A stretch of 64,000 nucleotides of DNA from Bacteroidota bacterium (GTDB taxonomy: Bacteria > Bacteroidota > Bacteroidia > Chitinophagales > BACL12). The stretch covers positions 902,501 through 966,500 of the forward strand of contig JADJJZ010000003.1 in NCBI GenBank assembly GCA_016706255.1, in the 5' to 3' direction. Below, piece by piece: positions 8,840 to 18,320 of the stretch. The position numbers were made by a program, and so were the translations under genes. A model generated the notes under the pieces. That model saw only the letters and a program-made list of their open reading frames with translations, did no database searches and was not told the DNA's origin. Positions within the stretch are counted from its first letter, which is position 1; every line of letters starts with the position of its first letter.

Positions 8840-9151
8840 TTAATTGCCAGTATAAACAGGCAATCTGTCATAAACACCATTGTATCCATGGTCATAAAAT
8901 GCATTTTCATGACCATTTATTTCTGAAATATTTATATCTACTGTGTTATTAATATTTGCATCTATTTCACCAGATACATTTATTGACCCATCAGAAACAC
9001 TAACTGAGCCATCTACATCAACAGTATTTACAACTTTAACATTTTGATTTGTTGGAATGATTCCAGCATTTTGTAGGAAAATTGCCCATATTCCAATAGC
9101 AATTATTATTAAAATTGAATTTTTTGAAGTGTTTTTTGTGATATTTTCCAT
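8840..9151 (-). CDS. small single-pass membrane protein, unknown function
   Basis: A 103-residue protein with one hydrophobic helix at about 12-30 (SILIIIAIGIWAIFLQ) and a positively charged short N-terminus, so the rest is probably outside the membrane. The remainder is rich in Val, Asp, Ser and Asn with an alternating VDVDGSVSVSDGS pattern that suggests beta structure. I know of similar small membrane proteins in Bacteroidota but no function. It stands between the restriction gene and the TIR gene, with no close operon partner. Confidence 0.6.
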   Translation of the reverse strand: MENITKNTSKNSILIIIAIGIWAIFLQNAGIIPTNQNVKVVNTVDVDGSVSVSDGSINVSGEIDANINNTVDINISEINGHENAFYDHGYNGVYDRLPVYTGN

Positions 9152-9277
9152 ATAACGGCATTTTGGTTATAAATAAATGAAATAATTATTATAAAAGCTT
9201 AAGGATAGTCATTTTCATAGTTATAATATTAGCTTAAATATTAACTACCAATAAAACGAATTTTTCTAGTATTTATC

Positions 9278-10148
9278 TTACAATATTCTATTTGTATCAA
9301 TATCATATCCTGCTGCTTTAAGTTCTTTTACAAGTTTAAATTTCCAATTTTCTTGATTGTCAATTTCAACATACAGAAGTCCATATAAGTCGCTTGGTAA
9401 TTCTACACCTGTTATATATAGTGGACAAACTCTGTTTCTACCTAATTTGCCTATAAAATACCCCATCTCTAATATAACATTTTGTCGAGCTCGTATTATT
9501 AAATCCAAATCATTTTTATTTTTACCTAAATCGTCATCGGTAAGCAGTATAATAGCGAATCCAACCTTTGAATGCGCTTCAAATTTTTCTATAATTGTTT
9601 TCCCTTCATTTGCTTGTTCGTGAAGTATTATTGGATTTAGGCCAAGTTTTTCAAGTAGACGTGCAACATCAATTTTCACTTCGTTATTGTGTCCATGTAC
9701 AATGAATATATCCTTAGAATTGTCTAAATTCAATAAATTGTTATTTTTTGTAGGGGAAACTTGATCAGGAATTTCGGACTTCATTAAATCAACTTTAGCG
9801 ATTAATTGTTTTAGATTATTTAATTTAGCCTCAAGTTTTTCTTTTAATATAAATGGCTCAGTCTTATTCCTGTGTTCATAATAAAAATTTACCTTGTTAT
9901 AAGAATTTTTGTATTCATTATTTTCATTATTAAATGATTGTTTTAAAAGTTCATAATTATAATCATCCCAATTTGAAAAATCTCGCTTACTTTGCTCAAC
10001 TTGTTCTCTAGTATTGTTTTGTCTGGTTAATATTATTTCACCTAATTCTATCCTTTCTTGAACAGCGCTCTTAAATGAATCTTTCCCAACTATTAGTTGA
10101 GTTGGTGTTCTCTATCAAACCCTTGTGGCTGAACCTTTTTATAGTCAT
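9278..10148 (-). pseudogene. TIR-like nucleotide-binding protein, frameshifted near the N-terminus
   Basis: The intact C-terminal frame (9278-9784) is a TIR-like domain of the predicted nucleotide-binding family also found in CAP12/Pycsar effectors: IFIVHGHN at its first strand, then ILLTDDD, and NVILEMGYFIGKLGR holding the candidate catalytic Glu. The same frame is open upstream to about 10112 and encodes a helical region (SFKSAVQERIELG, YNYELLKQSFNNENNEY) typical of this family but without a start codon. An ATG at 10148 opens MTIKRFSHKGLIE in another frame; dropping one A from GAGAACACC near 10110-10118 joins them into a protein of about 289 residues. TIR proteins of this kind usually degrade NAD+ in abortive infection. 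Family firm, activity inferred. Confidence 0.7.
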
Positions 10149-10556
10149 ATGTGTATATAATATTGCCTCTATATATTCGTGTGGTAAAATAAGGTAAAAT
10201 AAATTACATTTCAAATTTCAAAATTACCCTCAAATTTTCAAATTTAAGTCAAAAATAGTGAATCGAAGCCTAAAATTTTAGTTGTCATAGGTTTTTTTGA
10301 CATAGGCAGCTCTTTAATTTATTAATTATCCACATTATAGTGCTTAATTTACAATATCTATAGTTTCCTTCAACTTTAGACAGGCTTTCAATTTTACGAA
10401 AATTCTTCCATATAGATAGACTTATGTTTTGTAGTTTTATTAAAGAGTACTTTTGGTAGTACAAGATCAAAAGTTAACTTTTTGGTTTGTCTACATAGTT
10501 TGCTTTTGCCATCATTATTTATTTTATTAAAAAAATATTTTCTAAATTGCATATTA
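10149..10556. other. AT-rich intergenic stretch, no gene recognised
   Basis: About 400 bp of very AT-rich sequence between the TIR gene and the GIY-YIG-like gene. A 61-codon minus-strand frame (10285-10470) has no recognisable motif. It may hold promoter sequence for the TIR gene at its left end, but I see no clear element. Confidence 0.4.
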
Positions 10557-11374
10557 TTAAGAATATCCTGGGAAATTGCAACTCGCTATAATTCTATTAT
10601 TATTTACTTTATCCTCCTTAAAAATTCTTGTCCCTGTGAAATCATTTATTCCTCTTTTAAAATTATCATAGGAGCTAATTTTTGGTATACTTATTGTCTT
10701 ACCTTTTAGAGAATAAAAGGTCTGAGCCTCAAATTCCTCAAGCTTAATAGTTTTATCTGTAATGGGAGAATAGCAAAACCAAAAGTTATTCATGGCGATT
10801 ACCAGGTCTGATAAAGTATCTGGAATACAAGTGTTATTTATTTTTTGTAAGGTTATGGGTTGATTCCTCCCCAAAGCAATTACTTGAAGGTTTGGATATA
10901 TTTGATGTAACACCTCTCTATTATTGTAATACGTTATTGAATTGGGCTTTTTCTTAATTAATTTAATTAACTCTCCTACCCGAATTTTGGAATTTCCGAC
11001 ATAGGGAAAATCGACATCATTAAAAATTTAGTCATATAATTAGGTGATAATCGCGTAAATTTATGGGCGCTTGAATTTGGTTTATTTATATTTCCTATTT
11101 CATTATGTTCTTTAATTCTACTAAATATTCTTGATTTCCGTATGCCTACATAATATGGAATAAATTGCATTGAGCCTTTATTATATTGTGGCATAACATT
11201 TTTGTTATTTATTGGAGCTGCTAATCCAAAATTGTTATATGAATACATAAATCCCCATATATAAATACCTGGTAAGTTTGGGTTTGGAATATTACTAGAG
11301 TTATTTATAATTTCTCCTGTTTTTGGGTCTATATCATTAAAATGATATGGGCCATAAAAATCTATTGTTTTCAT
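10557..11374 (-). pseudogene. GIY-YIG-like nuclease family protein, frameshifted
   Basis: The first frame (10976-11374, 132 residues) contains PGIYIWGF followed by YYVGIRKSRIFSRIKEHN, the two beta strands and helix start of a GIY-YIG fold with an Arg at the expected place. It ends at SEIPKFG in a TAG. One extra A in the CCAAAATTC run near 10985 would give SEIPKIRVGELIKLIKKK and lead into the second frame, which stays open to 10557 (TYYNNREVLHQIYPNLQVIALG...). The joined protein would be about 272 residues. A Glu on the second half that would complete a GIY-YIG site cannot be placed with certainty. The nuclease label is tentative. Confidence 0.5.
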
Positions 11375-11499
11375 TGATTTTATTTAATTTAAACACTTCG
11401 TTCTGGGTGAAAGTAGAATCAAAGTAAATTGGTTAATTACTCAGGTGCGTTATTCTTAACAAAACTACCTTTTATTTTTAAATGACTAAGTTTTAAAAA

Positions 11500-11721
11500 T
11501 TAATAAGGAACTGTTTCGATATTTTTTGGAGTTTGAGTGATTGTTGGCTTGGTTTTGCTATTTTGATTATTCAAGTAAGATAGGAGTAGGGCTATCCCAA
11601 ATAGCACAAGGACTGCAAGTAAAAGACCAATTAAGGTTTGATTTCTATTGGAAGTTCTTGCGGATGATAAATCGTTAGAGGTTAAATTAGTAAGGTCTAT
11701 CGGACTAAAAGATTCCATCAT
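11500..11721 (-). CDS. small membrane protein, unknown function
   Basis: A 73-residue protein with one hydrophobic helix at about 30-49 (LIGLLLAVLVLFGIALLLSYL), a polar N-terminus and a Thr/Pro-rich tail. Its start overlaps the end of the zinc-finger gene upstream by 17 bp, so the two are probably translated together. No family recognised. Confidence 0.5.
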   Translation of the reverse strand: MMESFSPIDLTNLTSNDLSSARTSNRNQTLIGLLLAVLVLFGIALLLSYLNNQNSKTKPTITQTPKNIETVPY

Positions 11722-12073
11722 ATTTCGTAATTTTTAAAGTGTCATTTAAAATTGAAAACCCATACTCAAAGCAGAAAATGTAGTTTTTACTATCCTCAGA
11801 CTTAAGTTGATGGGTTAGGTAGGTAAAATTGTATCTTTTGGCTTGCAAGTCAGTTTTTGAAATTTCGGTGGTTCCGGTCTCAAAAATGGCTTTAAGGATT
11901 TCGCGGTTTCGCATTAATATTTTCAAAATGCTTTTGATATCTTCCCTGTTATTTCGTGCATTGGAGTTGTTGAAATCAAACCTGCATTTTACAGAGCAGA
12001 AATATTGATTCAAACGACCGTAAAATTCAAGACTGCATTCCCTGCATTTTTTAATCCTTGTTTTTTCTTCCAT
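11705..12073 (-). CDS. small zinc-finger protein, unknown function
   Basis: A 122-residue protein whose N-terminus has four cysteines in the pattern CxxC (CREC) and later FCSVKC, as in a small treble-clef or FCS-like zinc finger. A helical middle follows, and a C-terminal beta-rich part (YIFCFEYGFSIL). I have seen similar proteins in Bacteroidota genomes, often in variable regions, but no function is known. It overlaps the downstream membrane-protein gene by 17 bp. Confidence 0.55.
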   Translation of the reverse strand: MEEKTRIKKCRECSLEFYGRLNQYFCSVKCRFDFNNSNARNNREDIKSILKILMRNREILKAIFETGTTEISKTDLQAKRYNFTYLTHQLKSEDSKNYIFCFEYGFSILNDTLKITKYDGIF

Positions 12074-12483
12074 TGGATAAAAATATAATAATTTTTTCTG
12101 TATACAGTGTATATATGAGTTTATTTATATTTATTTACTAAATCTTACTTTGGTTAACGAGTGAAGTAGTAATTAAAACAAGTAAATTCGTATTAATTCA
12201 AATTTGCCGTGTACAATCGTTTGGCGAAAACATGTTAACACGTATTTATATTTAATTGCTTGGAAAAAAGAATTGCATTCGAGTTTACACGGATTTAATA
12301 GGAAGAATAGTATAATTAATAAGTGGTTTCAGAATTCAAAGTTTTGAACTTTTAGACAGTGCGGTGGTTTTATACTTTGGAAGATAAAAATGGTTATGAT
12401 ACGAAATGTGGAAGTGGAGGCAAACATGCTTTAATTTACCCCAAAAAAATATGATCAAAATTATTACTTTTGTGTATTAATAA
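12074..12483. other. intergenic stretch, no gene recognised
   Basis: About 410 bp with no convincing gene. On the plus strand, after a TAG at about 12353, a short frame to 12453 reads TVRWFYTLEDKNGYDTKC and onwards. It looks coding-like but has no start codon and is only about 32 codons long; it may be a gene remnant. Confidence 0.3.
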
Positions 12484-13251
12484 TTAAAACCTACTTCTCG
12501 GGCATCCCTGTGGATCCGATAACATACACCCGTTACTGCTTCCACATAGTGAGCAATCATTTGAAAAGTAAAAATTTGACTTATTTTCCATTTCCTCCTC
12601 CTCAATAATTGCATTTTGACTTTCAACGTTGTCCTCATTTCTAATTCTAAGAATTGTTTCATTATTTAAATCTTTTAGTTCTGAAGGGATTGTATTTAAT
12701 ATATTTTTGAATTTAAAAGTATATTGAATCAATCCGTTTTTCATAATGTAGAATTGTAAGTGAGTAATTCTATTTATAGGACGTGATTCAAATTCTTTAA
12801 TTTGACCTTCATCTAAAGCAAAATGACTAATAGTTTTAATGCACCAATTTATGTATTCTGGATGAGCGAATAAGTAGTTTGGCTTAGCAATATTCGACTC
12901 CTCTAAAATCAAATTATTTGCTTTATAGGTATCTTTGAAAAAATTTTCTATATTGTTAAATGTAAAGATGTTTGCAAATTCAATAAATACTGGTAACGGT
13001 AATTTAGGTGGTGTTGATGAATATTCTATTGTAACTTGATTATTTGCAAAAAACTTACATTCTATATTGCTAAACGTAGTCCAGTTGTTCGTGATTCTAT
13101 ATTTGCTCTTTTCTAATAATTTTAACCTGTAACTTATTATATATGGTATGAGGTCTTGTGTTTGGCCACCAATTCCAAAATACACATCGTTAACGGAAAG
13201 ATTTTTATACTTACCGAAACTAAAAACATAGGTTCCATATTTTTGATACAT
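12484..13251 (-). CDS. hypothetical protein with exonuclease-tail-like (FGKYKG) segments
   Basis: A 255-residue protein. The start FSFGKYKNLSVNDVY and the later HPEYINWCIKTISHFALDEGQI resemble the two halves of a small domain found at the C-terminus of some DnaQ/RNase T-type exonucleases (pattern FGKYKGk...pxYxxWcl), but about 100 residues are inserted between them here. An acidic stretch (EEEEM) and a cysteine-rich tail (CSLCGSSNGCMLSDPQGC) close the protein. No catalytic residues are visible. Function unknown. Confidence 0.5.
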   Translation of the reverse strand: MYQKYGTYVFSFGKYKNLSVNDVYFGIGGQTQDLIPYIISYRLKLLEKSKYRITNNWTTFSNIECKFFANNQVTIEYSSTPPKLPLPVFIEFANIFTFNNIENFFKDTYKANNLILEESNIAKPNYLFAHPEYINWCIKTISHFALDEGQIKEFESRPINRITHLQFYIMKNGLIQYTFKFKNILNTIPSELKDLNNETILRIRNEDNVESQNAIIEEEEMENKSNFYFSNDCSLCGSSNGCMLSDPQGCPRSRF

Positions 13252-13555
13252 TAGTAAATATTTTAAATTTATCGAAACTTCCTTCAGCTGACATCCTGTT
13301 AATCCCTCTACACCAAATAGTTTAATTAGATCAATCCAAATTTAAATCTTCTCCATGGAAAAAAAGTATAAAAATAGAATGATCAATATAAACTGAGTAT
13401 TGATAGATAAAGTTATAGAAAATAATATTAACAAAATAAATTTATTTTCAAATAACAAACCATTCTGCTCCCCTCGTCGGAAAAACAAAAATCTTTGAAA
13501 CGCAAGGGTTTCTCAGGATCTGGGCAGTTCGTGGGAAAAACACTCCCTGATTTCA
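13252..13555. other. intergenic stretch with a segment resembling the tRNA-Glu terminator
   Basis: About 300 bp without a gene. Positions 13484-13521 (aacaaaaatctttgaaacgc onwards) match the tRNA-Glu downstream hairpin at 19572-19610 at about 26 of 36 positions by eye. It could be an old junction of an inserted segment or chance similarity between two terminators. Confidence 0.3.
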
Positions 13556-13867
13556 TTACATCTCGTTTGTGAAGTAAGAATGCGCTCCTGCTTTAATGGA
13601 TTGAAGCAATTCAAGTTTATTAAACAATCTTCTTGAACGACTCGATGTTCCCATTTGAGAAGATTGTATCTTGCCTTCCTCCATTCGCTTATATAATGTT
13701 GGTTTGGAAATACGAAGGAGTTTACATGCTTCATCAACTGTTAGAAACTCTTCGTGAGCGTTTACGGTGCTTTTTTCTTTTGCCTCTTTATTAAGGGCAA
13801 GGTTGACTGATTTCTGGAGCATCTCCTGAAACTCATCTTTGGTAAGTGATGTAAATATTTGACTCAT
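13556..13867 (-). CDS. excisionase-like helix-turn-helix DNA-binding protein
   Basis: A 103-residue protein with a MerR/excisionase-type HTH (HTH_17): FLTVDEACKLLRISKPTLYKRMEEGKIQS at about 41-70. The N-terminus is helical. Proteins of this kind are common in Bacteroidota mobile and integrated elements and often act as excisionases or simple regulators. No integrase gene is found in the window. A longer overlapping frame at 13513-13737 is out of phase and is rejected. Confidence 0.7.
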   Translation of the reverse strand: MSQIFTSLTKDEFQEMLQKSVNLALNKEAKEKSTVNAHEEFLTVDEACKLLRISKPTLYKRMEEGKIQSSQMGTSSRSRRLFNKLELLQSIKAGAHSYFTNEM

Positions 13868-13982
13868 TGTAATTAATTTGAGTCATAAAGGACGATATAA
13901 AAAAAGGATAAGTAAAGGAAATAATCTAAGGTAATTCGATTAACTTATTTCGTAATTTCCCCTAGGGGAGAATCTGTTTTTT

Positions 13983-14957
13983 CTATTTTGATTTTCCCTT
14001 AGTTGATTTAAGAACTCCCTTGACACGGTCTCTCAAAAAGGTAGGAAGAGATGTGTAGTTGTTACTTGTTCTCAAATAATCAGCCTCTTTTATAACATCA
14101 AAATGAAGAGCGATAAACCCGGTTAACGTTGCCTGACGATGCTCGGACAGTTCGGTAAAAGTTTTTTCTACTTGTTCATGAATAAGACGTATATAATTGG
14201 ATTCCAAAGATTTATTATCCAAATCCAGATTATCTTCAAAAACGTTAGAAAGTGAAAATCCGGAAAACATCTGACTACTAAATAATTCTTGTTTATTTTC
14301 TGGTTCAACTCTGAAATGGTGCATTAACAAATCAAGTTGCTTCTCTGAAATTTCATTGTCGATTTTATTTATTGCGTCTTGTTTGTGTTGTGTGTCGTCA
14401 CCTTCAGTGTCGATACCAACTTTTTTTAGCTCTTCAGTTATTGCATTAATTTTTTCTTCAGTATTTTTCATTTCCCCTTTTATTGTGTCCATTAGGTTAA
14501 CCATTAAAGTCATAAAATACAAAACAGATAAACCAGAATAGGCTATTCTATCGTGTTTGGTTGCACGATAATGATTGTAAAATGGGATCAGACTAAATTC
14601 CACTTTAGAATAAAACGTATCCAATCCATAAAGTATAGAAGTTTTATCTTCAGATGTTAATTTATTGTTTGGAATTTTTAAATACCTTTCATTAATATCT
14701 TCAATTGCTTTGGAGGATAACATTTGGTATTCAAGTTTACTTAACAATTTTGAAAATTTATATTCAGGTAAAATCACAGCATAGCCCATCATTTGTTTCA
14801 TCTCGGTGATTTTCGCCCAAAAGTATTCATATTTATTAAACATTGGCAATAATTCTACCGCACGGCGAAATTCGGGGCCTGAATTACCTAAATGCTCTAA
14901 ATAGCAAATGGGCAAAAGCATGGCTTCAATATCGGGGTTTATTTTGGGTTTCATCAT
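13983..14957 (-). CDS. hypothetical protein, 324 residues
   Basis: Mostly helical, charged, cytoplasmic-looking protein with a hydrophobic patch at about 142-156 (SGLSVLYFMTLMVNLMDTI) that may be one membrane helix or a buried helix, followed by a probable coiled coil (MKNTEEKINAITEELKKVG). The C-terminus is basic. No family recognised. It lies 115 bp from the HTH gene on the same strand and could be part of the same element. Confidence 0.55.
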   Translation of the reverse strand: MMKPKINPDIEAMLLPICYLEHLGNSGPEFRRAVELLPMFNKYEYFWAKITEMKQMMGYAVILPEYKFSKLLSKLEYQMLSSKAIEDINERYLKIPNNKLTSEDKTSILYGLDTFYSKVEFSLIPFYNHYRATKHDRIAYSGLSVLYFMTLMVNLMDTIKGEMKNTEEKINAITEELKKVGIDTEGDDTQHKQDAINKIDNEISEKQLDLLMHHFRVEPENKQELFSSQMFSGFSLSNVFEDNLDLDNKSLESNYIRLIHEQVEKTFTELSEHRQATLTGFIALHFDVIKEADYLRTSNNYTSLPTFLRDRVKGVLKSTKGKSK

Positions 14958-15070
14958 TTTTCTATTGAAAATTTGTCACCTATTTAAGGCCAAATAAATA
15001 TAGATTGAGAAAAATCTAAATTTTGAATTATAAGGATAAATATAACATAATTTATTTTTGCTTGCTGTTG

Positions 15071-15259
15071 TCAATCAAAGTCGGGCTCTACAAATAATCG
15101 ATGTAAATTTGCTGTATTAATATCGTATTTTTCGTTGTTGTATTTTATTAAGGCGTAAATTCTAATTTTTTTGCCATGTTTTTTGAGCAAAAAATATGAA
15201 TTACCGTTATCAGGAATTTTCTTGTTTCGTTTATAAATCAGTATCACCGGGATTTGCAA
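15071..15259 (-). CDS. small possible protein overlapping the end of the WG-repeat gene
   Basis: A 62-codon frame starting with TTG inside the last codons of the WG-repeat gene. The sequence after residue 20 (YFLLKKHGKKIRIYALIKYN, then TANLHRLFVEPDFD) looks like real protein, more so than its start. Either it is a small gene with a poor start, or it is the true C-terminus of a frameshifted gene. Not resolved. Confidence 0.3.
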   Translation of the reverse strand: MQIPVILIYKRNKKIPDNGNSYFLLKKHGKKIRIYALIKYNNEKYDINTANLHRLFVEPDFD

Positions 15260-16895
15260 CTTTATTGTAGTACCTTATTTCAATATATTGTGGAGATTTT
15301 GTAACATAATTTATTACTATACTGTAGTTATTATTTTCCATTGAAAGGAATGCAATCTCGCCCCCTAATCTTTCTTCATTAATAGTGAGATCAGTATTGG
15401 TTATCAATTCATCTTTAAGTCTTGTATAAATTTCATTAGCATGATCTTGTGCCTTGTCTTTTAGCTCAATTTTGAAAATGGCACCTCTAAATTCAGCACT
15501 TTCATTATTAATATTATCATAATGATCAAAAACTTGCTCGTTGTAGTAGCCTCCTTTACGACTATCATATCGTTGAATGGTTTTATATATTGGTATTTGT
15601 TGCTTAATATTTTCCGAAAATCCAAATGTTATTTCATCTATAAATACATATTCGTTTATTTCAATGTTCTTGTAGCTGATCAAATTTTTGTAGTTTAAAT
15701 CCCCTTTAAAATTTGAAGAGATTTCTTTGTAGGTAGATTGTGGATTTATATTGAAAAACATGTTTTTATCGGTTCCATTTAATAGGAAATCAGCTATTTG
15801 ATGTGTGTTAAAGTAATCAGATTTAATGCTTTGAAAAGCAAACAAATATTCTGTTATTTCCGGATATAGTATATTATCAAATTGTGGGTTTACTATATAT
15901 GAGCCTTCCATGTCAATAATACCCCATTTGCCTGCAGTTCGAACAATAGCTATGTCCTTATAAAAGCTGCTTGCAGATTCAAATTGGGGGTTAATCTTAA
16001 AACTCCCCTCTTCGTTTACATATCCAAACTTATCATCAATGCTTTTGGCTGGAATTAAATCTGATATTTTATGTTTAGGAACTTGTTTAAATTGGGGGTT
16101 TAGTAAATATTGGCCCTTATTATCAATCATCCCCCAGCTATCACCGTTGTTAACGAAAGCTACCCCATTTGAAAAATCTTTGCCTGATTTAAATTGCGGG
16201 TTGATTTTGTATTTTCCTTCTTTGTCAATGTAGCCATATAGTTCACTGTTGGATACACGTGCTAGTCCATCATGAAATTCCCCGGCATATTTAAATTGTG
16301 GGGTAATAATAATGATCCCTTTTTCATTTATATAGCCATATTTAGGTTCTTCGTCATCATTGCCTTTTAGAGAGAATGCTGCTAGACCTTCATAGTAATT
16401 GCCTAGAGATTTATAAATTGTCGGTATTGCAATGTCTCCGGTTTTATTTATCATTCCCCAATAGGAACCTTTTTTTACTAATGCATAGCCATTGATAAAG
16501 GGTTTAACTTCCTCTAAATCTGTGAGGGTTTTTATTACTTCTCCTTTAGTATCTATTAGTTGGGGATGGTTATTTTCTTGAACAACTATTGCTATTCCTT
16601 CAGCAAATATTGATCCTTGTTTGTATTGAGGGGTAATAATAAATTTTCCTTCTGTGTTTATGTACCCCCATTTGTCATCGTCTGTTTGCACTAATGCAAT
16701 ATTTTCATAGAAAAGTGATGCTGTTTTGAATTGTGGATTTATCAGTATCTCCCCTTTTTTGTCAATGTATCCCCACAGTTTATTCTGTTCGAAGGGGATA
16801 ATTGATAAATCATAATCAGAGATAAAGTCAGACTTCTTGTTGCATGCAAATAGAGATACTGCAATAAGTAGGAATCCGATAATTGGTGATTTCAT
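15231..16895 (-). CDS. WG-repeat lipoprotein
   Basis: A 554-residue secreted protein. The signal peptide MKSPIIGFLLIAVSLFAC ends with a lipobox cysteine (Cys18), so it is probably anchored in a membrane. About residues 40-355 consist of roughly ten WG (KWG) repeats of the form WGYIDKKGEILINPQFK, each about 30 residues, expected to form a beta propeller-like fold. The last 190 residues form a different, unrecognised domain. WG proteins are usually of unknown function, sometimes thought to bind other proteins. The next gene upstream on the strand (16907) is only 11 bp away, so the two probably form an operon. Confidence 0.8.
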   Translation of the reverse strand: MKSPIIGFLLIAVSLFACNKKSDFISDYDLSIIPFEQNKLWGYIDKKGEILINPQFKTASLFYENIALVQTDDDKWGYINTEGKFIITPQYKQGSIFAEGIAIVVQENNHPQLIDTKGEVIKTLTDLEEVKPFINGYALVKKGSYWGMINKTGDIAIPTIYKSLGNYYEGLAAFSLKGNDDEEPKYGYINEKGIIIITPQFKYAGEFHDGLARVSNSELYGYIDKEGKYKINPQFKSGKDFSNGVAFVNNGDSWGMIDNKGQYLLNPQFKQVPKHKISDLIPAKSIDDKFGYVNEEGSFKINPQFESASSFYKDIAIVRTAGKWGIIDMEGSYIVNPQFDNILYPEITEYLFAFQSIKSDYFNTHQIADFLLNGTDKNMFFNINPQSTYKEISSNFKGDLNYKNLISYKNIEINEYVFIDEITFGFSENIKQQIPIYKTIQRYDSRKGGYYNEQVFDHYDNINNESAEFRGAIFKIELKDKAQDHANEIYTRLKDELITNTDLTINEERLGGEIAFLSMENNNYSIVINYVTKSPQYIEIRYYNKVANPGDTDL

Positions 16896-16906
16896 AAGTA
16901 TATCTT

Positions 16907-18196
16907 TTAGTAAATTGACAAAAAGTTGAATAGCGCTGTTTGTATATCATTTGTTAATGTCCATGAAATAGTTGATGTATTGCCGAGGGGAGAGCAGTTG
17001 GGGAAATACGTATTGGTGTAATTTTTATTTCCTGGGTCAGTAACGGTTGGACCAACTTGAAGTGTTATTTTTTTGATTCCTCTCTTTTGCAAAATCTCAT
17101 ATGTAACATCAGTAATGTTTACTCTGACTATTGAATATGGAATCTCTTTATCAAAAAAGTTAACGGAATTTACCATTAATGGATATTGGTAATCATGAAG
17201 TCGGTAAATGTATATATATAGCCGGGAAATACTCATGCAACTGCTTGTCCAAATGGTAAATTCAAATTCTCTGCCATCGGTTTTTTTATTTATTTTTAAT
17301 GTGATATCAAAGTAGCTCTTTTTATCGCATGTTTGTGTTGAGGAGATAAAAAAACTATTCAATAAATAAATGGATGACGGTTTAAGTATAAGCGTTTCGT
17401 CTTGAATGGTGCTTTTTTTAAGTGGTTGTTTTGATAACAGATTTGCATTACTAATTTCTGTTGGTGGTTGTGACTTTGAATGTAATACAGTTAATAGTTT
17501 TGCTTCTTGACATTCGTCTGACCATACTTCAATTTTATGTATGTAACACACAGTGAAGTTTTTGAGGTCAAATTTTGATGGAGAAACTGATTTTTCACTT
17601 TTAGAATATATCTTATTAATAAAAGAATAATGAAGTTTTAGGTACACCCTACGGTCAATTTTATCAGGCCCAGATTGACTTTGCACGGTACGTTCTTTCA
17701 ATAGTTTGTCAGCTGAATCTAGTGACATTTTGATTTCATTAAATTCATCTCCATTGGCTATGTATGAATTTATTCCTTGGTTTACTTCGTCAAAGTTGAC
17801 AGATTCTGCAAATTGGAGATATACGCCTGAGGGAAGCGGTTCAAAGTTAAAGGCTTGTGATTCCTTATTATATTTGCCGAAATTTGTTGTTATTTTAGCC
17901 GAGACATATACCGTGTCATAAGTAAATTTGTTGCAAAGCAGTTTAATTTTATTAATAGTTCCGTTTTTTTCTCTTGAATATTCTATTTCATTATTTCTAT
18001 AATTATTGTAATCTTTGTCAAACCTTTTTAAATATGCATCACTAAATTGTTGCAAGTCAATTTTATTGCTATAATAGTATTTCATTAAATAAATGAATGA
18101 CATTTCGTTAGTTGCAGTTCCCTGTGAGCGTAATGTAAGTGGTAAGAATAATAATGTAATAAAAATTTGCTTTTGGAAAAAGTTTAAGATTCTCAT
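16907..18196 (-). CDS. secreted protein, possibly DUF4852
   Basis: A 429-residue protein with a signal peptide (FITLLFLPLTLRSQG). The segment FIYLMKYYYSNKIDLQQFSDAY and DKDYNNYRNNEIEYSREKN resembles the start of DUF4852 proteins, in which a Tyr/Glu-rich segment of this kind is typical; this is from memory and not certain. The C-terminal third is beta-rich. It is 11 bp upstream of the WG-repeat lipoprotein gene, so both products probably act outside the cytoplasm together. Function unknown. Confidence 0.6.
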   Translation of the reverse strand: MRILNFFQKQIFITLLFLPLTLRSQGTATNEMSFIYLMKYYYSNKIDLQQFSDAYLKRFDKDYNNYRNNEIEYSREKNGTINKIKLLCNKFTYDTVYVSAKITTNFGKYNKESQAFNFEPLPSGVYLQFAESVNFDEVNQGINSYIANGDEFNEIKMSLDSADKLLKERTVQSQSGPDKIDRRVYLKLHYSFINKIYSKSEKSVSPSKFDLKNFTVCYIHKIEVWSDECQEAKLLTVLHSKSQPPTEISNANLLSKQPLKKSTIQDETLILKPSSIYLLNSFFISSTQTCDKKSYFDITLKINKKTDGREFEFTIWTSSCMSISRLYIYIYRLHDYQYPLMVNSVNFFDKEIPYSIVRVNITDVTYEILQKRGIKKITLQVGPTVTDPGNKNYTNTYFPNCSPLGNTSTISWTLTNDIQTALFNFLSIY

Positions 18197-18320
18197 AGAT
18201 AGCTTTATTTGGTAATAAATCTTTGTGTATTAAGAATAATGTACCCCGGTTTTAGTAAGGGATATTAGGCAAATATAGTTGTTTTTTGATTCATTAATAA
18301 CTTTTTTTTATCTAACGGTT

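Noticed and set aside
9278..9784. Thoeris, CBASS or Pycsar system around the TIR gene
   Set aside because: No ThsA, cyclase or ubiquitin-like partner gene is visible next to it, so only a stand-alone TIR-like effector is claimed.
13513..13737. 74-codon frame overlapping the HTH gene
   Set aside because: Out of phase with a clear excisionase-type HTH protein and without any motif.
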